From positions 71,001 through 135,000 of the forward strand of contig JAODUO010000118.1 in NCBI GenBank assembly GCA_025642075.2: a DNA stretch of 64,000 nt, written 5' to 3'. The notes beneath the pieces were generated by a model that was not told the DNA's origin, made no database searches, and saw only the letters and a program-made list of their open reading frames with translations. This document shows positions 37,083-47,031 of the stretch, in pieces. How positions within the stretch are numbered: position 1 is the stretch's first letter; every line of letters begins with the position of its first letter. The translations under genes were made by a program, and so were the position numbers. This stretch comes from Ridgeia piscesae. Its lineage: Eukaryota > Annelida > Polychaeta > Sabellida > Siboglinidae.

Positions 37083-40000
37083 TCAGTGGATGCCATGATG
37101 TGTGGGGGGCTTTGGGGAGGATTGGGGGGAACCCAAAGGGTCTGGATGGCGCATCTCAATTTGGAAACAGCAACAGTTCAAGTTGTTGAACGACGGCAGC
37201 TCACAAGTGCAGATGCACACACACATCTTGCACTGAAACGGAGAACAAACAAATGCAAAATGTGACAATAAGTCATGCTAACACATCACGGTCACACAGT
37301 GATGAACTACTATTAAATCTCACTCCATGACTTGTCATATAGAGAGCCGAACTACTTTTACATCATATAGAGAGCCAAACTACTTTTACATCATATAGAG
37401 AGCTGAACTACTTTTACATCATATAGAGAGCCAAACTACTTTTACATCATATAGAGAGCCGAACTACTTTTACATCATATAGAGAGCCGAACTACTTTTA
37501 GAGTGTCTTATCAAATGTCACTTCAGCCCATTTAAATGTAATTGAACGGTCTGACAAATTACTGTATAACATCAAAACTAAACAAAACATCTGCACCATC
37601 AGGTCATAAGTATGTACAGTAGTAGATACTAGGTAGTTGTGATTTCTCAAAAACAATCTTAAAACAAGATACTTAATAAACTTGGAAGGAGTTATAAATG
37701 ATAGTGATTTAAACACCAAGTTGTAGAGAAAAAGTTCTTCCAAATTAAATATTTTACCTACTTGTAAACCTAGTACGGTGTACAACCTTTCACACAACAA
37801 AGAAGCATTTATTGAGCAGCAAGAGCCGCACCCAGAATGTTTGAACAGACTGAATATGCATGCACATCAATTTAACTGGTTGTTAAATCTGTGTTATACA
37901 GGTTTGCTCATGATTAATTAAAGAATATATTACAAATATTCAACAATGGAAAATGAACAAACATCTGAAAAAGCTCAACTCTTAAAATGTGCACATACTG
38001 ACATAAGTGTTAATTTTCAAGAAGTCAGCAAATGATGGTTAAACTTAATAACCAAGCAGATGAACAAACACTGACATGGTATTATGTACCGAACAACAGA
38101 AAAATGCAAATATCTGAACATGTCTTGTGAGAAGAAATATGGGAGTGAGGAGAATTTAAAATTTAAGAACAGAGGAGTTGAGTGAGAAGGCTAATGTGAA
38201 TGTGTGTTCAAAATATGTTCTGCACAATTTCACCTGGAGTGTATGTCAAAATACAGAATCTGACGTCACTATTATGTACAGAAGAAGGTTTATAATCATG
38301 TGTGGAGTTGACACATTGGTTGCAGTGGCTTAGTTCACTTAACCATGTTTGTTTTTATAATAAAAAAAATGACACTGAGTGATAGGAACTCTGTGCCACA
38401 ACATGTGAACAAACTGTCTACATGCATTAATTGAATAATGGCTGAATACTTTCCAGAGGAGTCGAAATGGTGCTTGAAGTGAGTGAGGAGATGGCTGAAG
38501 TGTTCTGTACACGTAGACAGACTGTGAGACTGGCCAATGAAGGTGGTGAGGAGTTGGCTGAAGTGTTCTGGACTTGTAGACAGACTGTGAGACTGGCCAA
38601 TGAAGGTGGTGAGGAGTTGGCTGAAGTGTTCTGGACATGTAGACAGACTGTGAGACTGGCCAATGAAGGTGGTGAGGAGTTGGCTGAAGTGTTCTGTACA
38701 CGTAGACAGACTGTGAGACTGGCCAATGAAGGTGGTGAGGAGATGGCTGAAGTGTTCTGTACACGTAGACAGACTGTGAGACTGGCCAATGAAGGTGGTG
38801 AGGAGTTGGCTGAAGTGTTCTGGACACGTAGACAGACTGTGAGACTGGCCAATGAAGGTGGTGAGGAGTTGGCTGAAGTGTTCTGTACACGTAGACAGAC
38901 TGTGAGACTGGCCAATGAAGGTGGTGAGGAGATGGCTGAAGTGTTCTGGACACGTAGACAGACTGTGAGACTGGCCAATGAAGGTGGTGAGGAGTTGGCT
39001 GAAGTGTTCTGTACACGTAGACAGACTGTGAGACTGGCCAATGAAGGTGGTGAGGAGTTGGCTGAAGTGTTCTGTACACGTAGACAGACTGTGAGACTGG
39101 CCAATGAAGGTGATGAGGAGATGGCTGAAGTGTTCTGGACACGTAGACAGACTGTGACTGGCCAATGAAGGTGGTGAGGAGATGGCTGAAGTGTTCTGGA
39201 CACGTAGACAGACTGTGAGACTGGCCAATGAAGGTGGTGAGGAGATGGCTGAAGTGTTCTGGACACATAGACATACTGTGAGACTGGCCAATGAAGGTGA
39301 TGAGGAGATGGCTGAAGTGTTCTGGACACGTAGACAGACTGTGACTGGCCAATGAAGGTGGTGAGGAGATGGCTGAAGTGTTCTGGACACATAGACATAC
39401 TGTGAGACTGGCCAATGAAGGTGGTGAGGAGATGGCTGAAGTGTTCTGTACACGTAGACAGACTGTGTGACTGGCCAATGAAGGTGGTGAGGAGATGGCT
39501 GAAGTGTTCTGTACACATAGACATACTGTGAGACTGGCCAATGAAGGTGGTGAGGAGATGGCTGAAGTGTTCTGGAAACGTAGACAGACTGTGTGACTGG
39601 CCAATGAAGGGAGCAAATGCCTAGAAAGTAGAATGGGATCAAGGATGAGATGCACTGTGATGGGGGGATGTGTGAAGAGATTTATAGGGATTGGCAGAAG
39701 TGGAGGATGAGAATGAAATACAGGGAGTGGTGGAGAATCGTGCAAGACCATTGAGGGATAAAGAAAACACAACTTGAGGACCAGTACTGAGAGTAGACCC
39801 ACCCTGGACATTCTTGGAAAAGAAGAAAAACATAAATGTCTGGTGTGATTCTGATCCAAGTAAGTTATTTATTGTCTGTTTACCAACTGACATAATGAAC
39901 TACAAACATCCACATTGTAAAATTTACCAGTTTGCAAATTGCAATATTCTTGCAACACTGCTCACAGTTCTGAAACAAAAACAACGTAGTGTTCTTCTTC

Positions 40001-43000
40001 ACACGGACATTATGTACATATTCATCATGACGGCCTCGGCGTCAGTGATCTTATAGATGTTGGAGCCGATCGGCAAAAATAAATCGCCATGTATACTTAC
40101 AAACTGTGTTATTATGTACATCATTTATCTGAAATAAATCTATTTTTCAGTGTGTTATGTCTTTCTGCATATATGGTTAATTTCAGTATATGTATGCATT
40201 TTACCGGCAAATGCAAATGTAATCCAGAAAACAAACTGTTATGTAAAAAAATGCCTCTAATGCTAAATAAACGATGCTAATAATAAAACTCATTATTACC
40301 ATTTGTAGAATTCACGCACACGTTGTACCGTGGTTATTTTTACAGGACTTCGTCAAGAATTATTATGTTACTGGCATCATCCTAGTATACTAGTTATGTA
40401 TGCAGAAAACAAACTAACATTTTCAAACACAACAAAACGACAACTGCAACAAGTCCAGAATAACACTCAAGTTGAGTTGCTGTTATTATGCTGTGCATAC
40501 TATGAAATACTGTTTACAAAACAGAAAAGGTTAATATGTAATAATAACAATTAGAAATGTAGTAAACGGTTGAACAAAAACATAATGTACTACTAAGCAA
40601 TATACATAGCAATGGATCTATCACGCTTGCATTATTATCTCATACTGCAAAGTTCAATTTAAACTGCAGTTACTTACAGTCTAGTTATTTTATTATTTTC
40701 AAAGGAAAAGAATGTTGCACTCATTTCACCAGGTTTTGTTATGATCCCCCACCCGCTACCTCCCCACCCGCTACCTCCCAACCCGCTACCTCCCCACCTG
40801 CTACCTCCCCACACGCTACCTCCCAACCCGCTACCTCCCCACACGCTACCTCCCCACCCACTACTTCCCCACCCGCTATCTCCCCACACGCTACCTCCCC
40901 ACACGCTACCTCCCCACCCGCTACCTCCCCACCCACTCAGCTGTGAATCATCACCCTGGAGGTTATGAAAGTTCAGAAAGCAGAAGACAGGGACAGTGTG
41001 GTAGCTACAAGACTGAAGGGATTCAATAGTTCTTTGAAGTTGGTTCCCTTGCTAACAATGATTTAGTGACTGCTTGCTCAATATTAAGTTTAAACAAAAA
41101 CAATGTGAAAACATCCTGTTGTATGAATATAATACATCAAATTAAGTGGCAGTGACATTGCTTTCGTCTTTCATTCCTCAACAGTACTAGAATATAAAAT
41201 GAAAAATATGTTCTATCTTTAAACAATGTTAATCAGTAGATTGTCATTAAACATAATCGTTTTTAATGTGAGAATAAATGCTTATACAAGTGTAGTGTAT
41301 TATACTACATACATAGTTTCGATAAAAATTGTAACAGTAATTGCTTCAAATGTAATTGTAATGTGTTCAACTCAACAGTAAGAAAACTAAGTAATATTAA
41401 CATATTACATTGCGCTGTAATTGACAGATCTCCAACTGCAACCCACCATTTAGGCTATCCAAAAAGCTCTAAATACGTACTACAGGGGTAGAACTAACCA
41501 CTAGTCTGCAGACTAGTAAAGATAAGGGCGGACTAGTAAACCTTCCTAATAACTAGTCTGGTTGTCTAGTAAAGGTCAATGTCATCCATCTCACCCTACA
41601 TCAATCAATCAATCAATCCTTTGTATCAGTGACCCTAACCCTAACCCATCAACAGGCTGGGGGATGTAACTAAATCCCAAGTCATTAAAACGTTACTAAG
41701 TAGCTTCATTTACTGATAAATGATGACATTTTCTTAGGCATGGCCACCAGCTATGAACTTGTCTGGGCATTATTTGTAAGATTAGTGGTTCTTTGATGTC
41801 TACAAGTTTCTAGTGTAATATTTTTATTTCCATTAATAGTCCAGTAGATCCGTTTTCATAACAACGTAATGCAAGGTAAATTTCCATGATTTTCAGGAAA
41901 ATTCATAATGGTAGGGTGGCACTACCAGTCAATGAAGGCAATTGTTTTTTTTCCAATTGCTCAGTTTTTTTTAATGCAGATCATATTTTCACTTTTTAGT
42001 TAATATTATTGTTATTCCTGTATTATTTATTTGTTACCTTTATGAAAAGTGCATTATTTTTACTGAGGTTGTTTTTTGGTTTAAAAAAATTGTAATGACT
42101 TAAATTTGGATTGTTTTTATGTTTTGCCGGACTAGTAAACCTTTTGGCGGACTAGTAAACTTTTGACTTTACTAGTCCTGCTGTCTACTAAAATAAATGC
42201 CAAAGTTCTACCCCTGCATACACATTTCAAAAGTCTCACTCAAGATATATATATGTGTATGCCACCCAAGGGAATAAAGGTAGTCCAGGGCTTTGGTAAT
42301 TTAGGGACACTATTAGTGTTTCAATACCAGAAACACATTTCCTGTAGGGAAATGCTGAATGGACATTATTCCTGTGCTATGGAGTGTTAAAAATTATCTA
42401 CTTCAAGCCAGTTGAGTGTACATGTCTTTTCACCAGCAACTGTGCCACCTGCAGAATGTAATATCAAACCAACAGAACAAAAAACATTAAATATATGATA
42501 CCAGTAAATCCTTGACTGGCATATCCATGGTTTTTCTGATCACCTAAAATGTGGAGAAACAAACAGCACACTAACAACATCAGGTCATAGATAGGTTAAG
42601 TTTCCTTACATACCTGAAAAGCATTCCTGTGGTTAATACGATGCATATCTTAGAATTAATTATATACTGATTTGTATATTTTATTAATAAAATTATAGCA
42701 ATACTTTGTCTACAGAAAGTATTCTAATAACAGAAGGTGTATAATCATCTTTGACAGATAGGGTGTGGTGGCTTAATTTATTAAACTATGTTTGTTTTTT
42801 AAATTAAAACAATTATATGAAGAAGCACCGAGTGACGTGAACCATGTCCTACCAAGAAGCAAGGGAAAGGAAGATGAAGACACTTGAACAAACTGAGTAC
42901 ATGCATTAACTGAATCATGGCTGATACTTTCTGGAGAAGTCAAGATGGTGTTTGACATAACAGGTCTGCAAGGGAATAATGTAAAGCATTTAGAGTCTAA

Positions 43001-44721
43001 GGACCGGTGCCATCAGGGGACCGTTTTACCAATGTTGTTAAGAGCTCTTAAATGCCATTTTGCACAAAATATTTTTTTATCCTTAATATTGATGATCTTG
43101 AATATCTGAAAACTGTCAACACCATGGCACACAAGCAGGACATTGTTACTGGTGTGTCATAGAAATAGTGTCCTCAGTAATATGGCAATGGATATTTGTG
43201 TTTTAAAAAGATTAATTTAGTTAAACATTTTTTAATGATGAATTTTCTTTGAGCCTTAGTGAAATGGTCCCAACTGAACTTGACATTTTGAGAGTGCAGC
43301 TCACTGAGAGTGCTGTGACTTACATCACACAGAGGCTCCTCGCTGTAGCAGCACTGACAACACTCGTTGTCCATACAGCATTGGCACATGACGATGTCAG
43401 CACAGTCCATTCTCTGCAAACACATCAGTCAAACTGTACACTCCCAACAGACAATGCAACATCAGTAACAACAATACAACATTATGTGAGACAGTGTTAC
43501 TAGGAACAAAATAATACATTATTTTGATCCATAATTACACTGTTCTTTGAACATGTATATGTGACCCATCTTAACAAAATGACTCGGATGTCAGTAATTT
43601 TCAAAATTGAGTTATTGGCACCATTGGAAAGAGCACAGTTTCAGCTTTCACATGATGTAACATGTAAGAAGATACGTCGATTACAACTTTATATGTGAAG
43701 TTATGTCTCACCAAACATACAAGTGTAGGGTATAAACCTTCAAACTGAGAAAACTGCCTTCAAAGTTTCAACAAGTTTTTGTCATGTTTAATGAAATGTA
43801 CCTTAGTTACCATGGACAGATCTAACTGAAATTCGGAATATAATTACATAATGGAATGCTGGAGAAATTATGTTAATATGAAAACTAGATCTTTGTTAAA
43901 AAAAGAGTAGCGGTACAATAGCTGAAAATTCCTGTACCTTCATCGGCTTCAACAGTACGTATCACAATGAATGGTCATATTTAACAAGTTTAATACTAAA
44001 GAATAATATAGCTACACAACGACAAGAGATCTGTGATAGTGTCCAGATAAATCATCTGTAGCTTCTAGACCGGCCATGTCCTTGCTTGAGTGTTGTACCA
44101 ATATTGAAAACTGATAAAATGATTACCAAAGAATTACATTCAGAGAAAATCTCAAAATAGTAATTTTTCACAAAAATTGCATTTACCAACATTCGACTCA
44201 TTTCATTAAGATGGGTCACATGTAATAAAATAAACAATGTACACTGAAGATAGCCAACGTAACTTTGTACTGACCCTGCGAGTGGGGCAGAAGGAGTCGC
44301 AGCAGGCCTCTATGTCCGGGGACCCACAGCAGTTGCAGTACATGAGGCAGCACTCTCCGCAGTTGCAACAGTCGAGACCCTTGTCATCACCGCAACACAC
44401 ACAGCACGTCTCACTGAACACGCCACGGTCCTGCCAAACATACACAGTCACACACATGTTGGTGTTGTACTACGGACATTCAACTGTATAGTATGTGATT
44501 CAAAATAAAACATTTAAATAAAGAACATTGTTTGCATGTAGAATAGATAATTAAACGAACTCTTGTCTCCCTCTTAACTTACTATAAGTAAAATGTACAT
44601 TACAAAATATGTTTCTGGTTAGATCTACTGCCAGGATATGATCATAATACAATCTACAACATTGCTAGGTCAAACACAATACCCCGGGTAGGTCTACAAA
44701 TTTATTTAAAAAATCATTAAG

Positions 44722-44754
<33 letters not shown>

Positions 44755-46338
44755 AGAAAAACATCAATTTAAATGTCCAGCAACTGAATTACAGAGAAAC
44801 CATTTCAACAAAAGGGATGATTGGCACTTTGGAAATGAATGGAGAAGTTGTAAAGTAGGAATCTTGACATATACCGGGTTTTTTTTATCATAGGAAACAT
44901 TTTGCAGAGTGCAACACACCCAACCCAGTATTCTTGACATGCATTGCTTGTGCCTGATTATTTCTCTAACATCAGAAATTTGTCAAATGTATATGAAGAG
45001 TAAGAAGATGGCAGAAACGTACCATGAGACACTGTCTTAGGATGAGAAGGAGTCCCACTATGACGATGTAGCAGCCAATCGCAATCGAGATGATGGCAGC
45101 AGTTGGCAGAGTCTGAGATGGTGCAACTGATGTCTGCAGCAGTCATTGCATTGCATCAATACCAACAAATTACCCATACATACAGGCCTCTTATTGTCAG
45201 AGACCATTGACACATCTGCATATTATATATGGAAACTCTCTGTAGTTGTACAAACCGATTGATCCAGCTTAAGGTAAATACATAAATAATTTATTCTATT
45301 TGTAAGTATTCTACTGCAACCTCCACAAATCAGCATAATCATCAAAACATTGATGTTGGCTGATTAATAGAAGAAGAAGTACAGTCAGTCACCATATAGT
45401 GTACATGACTAATCTGTTTTTGCATATCAGAACAGGAGAATGTACCAAAACATAATTTTAGGCAACCATACTGTGTACAAAGTTCTCTTATCTAGAAGAT
45501 TTAGAATTGTTACAACATACTCTACTTGGTAGATAAATCATATTGTCTGAATAGCATTTCCAATGAACACTCTAAATTTACATTACTTCATTATAAGACC
45601 TAAGAGTAACAAATTAACAATGACTCATGGCTGTTGTCTCTGGTAAGAGACTAACATAATTCTGAATCCTGCTCAGATAACATGGAAATTTAAAAGGGTA
45701 GTGAAACACCAAAATGATGGACTATATTCAGAATTCTATCTAGGAAAGAATATTATGGCAGTTGTCCTGTAAAGCAAAGAATGTGGATGAAAAGTTTCAG
45801 AATTGGATGAGTCATTGAAAGGGCAGAAAAGAATCTGAGTGTGATAAATAGCCCTTACTTGATTAAGCAAATTCAATGGAAGGGGACAGTACCAATTATA
45901 ATATCTAACATAACTTGTAACCAGATTATACTGCTCTACCACTTTAGAGAATAGACAACTATGGATGCAGAAGATGGGTGCAGCTGAGGTGGGAGGACTG
46001 GGTGAGGAGAGAAATGAAGAAATTAGTGAGGAGATGGAAAGGCATCTATAGACACTGAACAGTGTATTATGCTAATGGAAAGAACGTAAGAACAAGGTGA
46101 TCCCCCGGTGATCTAGCAGTATTTGGACTGATTCTAACCCCTGTTGTGCAACATGGATCAAGAACAACAATTTGTAACCAGATGCAGGGTTCAATACCCC
46201 GATTATACCGACATTCCCGATTTCTATCTAGCTTGGTCTTGGACCAAAATTTACCTTATAGTTATATTATTTTTACTTATTTTCATGTGACCAGAAAGAC
46301 GAGTTGCAAATGGATCTGGCCTAACTTACTTGATCCAT
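37083..46338 (-). CDS. Cysteine-rich single-pass membrane protein, five exons (isoform A)
   Basis: Minus-strand exons: 46338-46330, 45133-45023, 44430-44275, 43413-43324 and 37232-37083, all joined in phase 0 with good sites (CAA|GTAAGT, ATG|GTACGT, AGG|GTCAGT, GAT|GTAAGT; acceptors ending GCAG or TCAG). Product: 171 residues. The start ATG has A at -3 and G at +4 and an in-frame TAA 9 bp upstream; exon 1 codes only MDQ. Residues about 14-35 form one hydrophobic helix (AAIISIAIGCYIVIVGLLLI) with no signal peptide, followed by Arg, suggesting N-out and a cytosolic tail. The tail holds 32 Cys in clusters (TCCVCC, DCCNC, ECC, NCC, ACC, QCCMDNECCQCC, NCCCF) and ends Pro/His-rich. The CC-CGD-DC-CC pattern loosely recalls the MDFI/MDFIC C-terminus; this is a weak resemblance, not an assignment. 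Possible roles: palmitoylated membrane microdomain protein or metal binding. Function unknown. Head-to-head with ESS2. I cannot exclude further exons in the 6 kb intron 4. Confidence 0.65.
37336..37499. repeat. 28-bp tandem repeat, about six copies
   Basis: Units of TTTTACATCATATAGAGAGC plus CGAACTAC with CCGAAC/CCAAAC/CTGAAC variants. Lies about 100 bp upstream (gene sense) of last exon A, close to where branch point and polypyrimidine tract would be expected. Confidence 0.95.
38320..38465 (+). mobile_element. SINE family A fragment
   Basis: Matches 42765-42960 (GTGGCTTA, CATGTTTGTTTTT, TACATGCATTAA.TGAAT.AT, GGCTGA.TACTTTC) and the body of the SINE at 22419-22750. The 63-bp minisatellite starts at its right end. 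Confidence 0.6.
38466..39610. repeat. 63-bp minisatellite, about 18 copies
   Basis: Units of 63 bp (GAGGAGTTGGCTGAAGTGTT, CTGTACACGTAGACAGACTG, TGAGACTGGCCAATGAAGGT, GGT) with variants: GAGATGG/GAGTTGG, TGGACA/TGTACA, CATAGACAT/CGTAGACAG. Some 57-bp units lack GAGACT. Because 63 is 3x21, several frames on both strands stay open for hundreds of codons. Located in intron 4 of the cysteine-rich gene. Copies look homogenised and the array is probably length-polymorphic. Confidence 0.95.
40741..40935. repeat. 15-bp tandem repeat CCGCTACCTCCCCAC
   Basis: About thirteen units, C-rich on the plus strand and G-rich on the minus strand (GTGGGGAGGTAGCGG). Leu-Pro-Pro-His-Pro or Gly/Val ORFs are artefacts. 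The G-rich strand is the transcribed sense of the cysteine-rich gene intron and has G-quadruplex potential. Confidence 0.95.
41483..42216. mobile_element. hAT-like non-autonomous element with CAGGGGTAGAACT termini
   Basis: A perfect 13-bp terminal inverted repeat: CAGGGGTAGAACT at 41483-41495 and its reverse complement at 42204-42216. ACTAGT/GACTAGTAAA words cluster near both ends (about 41500-41580 and 42128-42175), like subterminal transposase sites. CAGGG-type termini are characteristic of hAT elements. The flanking 8-mers (ACGTACTA and CATACACA) do not match, so the target duplication is missing or decayed. No ORF. In intron 4 of the cysteine-rich gene. Confidence 0.7.
42740..43010 (+). 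mobile_element. SINE family A copy, 3' part
   Basis: Contains TGGCTGATACTTTCTGGAGA, AGTCAAGATGGTGTTTGAC, ACAGGTCTGCAAGGGAATAA and TGTAAAGCATTTAGAG, matching the bodies at 22419-22750 (reverse) and 50860-50990. Head missing or too diverged. Confidence 0.7.
44721..44749. repeat. (TA)n microsatellite
   Basis: Short TA run in intron 2 of the cysteine-rich gene. Confidence 0.9.
45134..46329. other. Intron 1 of the cysteine-rich gene; possible SINE head
   Basis: No coding sequence. Near 46110-46205 (plus strand) a TGATCTAGCAGT box-A-like word and GGGTTCAATACCCC box-B-like palindrome suggest a tRNA-derived SINE head, but no second copy was found. Confidence 0.35.
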
Positions 46339-47031
46339 GTTCTGCCATTAATATTCGGTCATCTGATCGAATCGTATGACATCAGAGAAAACTACTATCT
46401 TGTGAGAAAACTTGACATGCCGAGACCGATCTCAACGTATTAAATTACCCTAATTTCGCCCACGACTTAAACAAATAACGCCAAACCACTAAAATCCAAT
46501 ACAATTAACGCCTGTACTCGATACAAAAGGATGTTGTCTTGACAAGTAATACAATGATGTCGACTTTTCGTTTGTGGATATATTTCAGTGATTAAAAATT
46601 ACCCTAAATATACGATTAATAAATAAAGGGTTCCCTAAAAATCGCGCAATGTTTGATCACGTGATGCGAAATGCGCGCGCATATTAAATTGAAAAATGTC
46701 GCCAGGGGGCTAGTTTACAAGTTACCTCATGCAAAATCAACCTAGTTCACTGTGATTGGTGGATATTATCACATATAATACTAAATATATCGACATAACG
46801 CATCTTATATCTACAAAGGTGTATCAGGTGCCTACTAGAACAAATTATGGGACAAAAGAGGTGTATATGTCATATGCGATTATACTGCAATTCATTTTAT
46901 GTTACACGACTTGATCTGTTGCGTCAATTGTGTGACCCGACCTATATAACCATATAAGTAAAACGGCGGTTCCGTGTGTTATTACGTTTTTGACGTTTCA
47001 GGAACTGCTTAAATTAAGCAGCGTCTATGTT
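46339..47031. promoter_or_regulatory. Candidate bidirectional promoter between the cysteine-rich gene and ESS2
   Basis: The two start codons are head-to-head and 693 bp apart. No repeat interrupts the interval. A TATATAA word at 46943-46949 lies 83 bp upstream of the ESS2 ATG; the 5' UTR is not mapped, so initiation could be elsewhere. A bidirectional promoter is inferred from geometry only. Confidence 0.45.

Noticed and set aside
38335..39859. Long ORFs on both strands through the 63-bp array (up to 506 codons)
   Set aside because: A stop-free 63-bp unit is open in several frames simultaneously; no single frame is favoured and no splice context supports coding.
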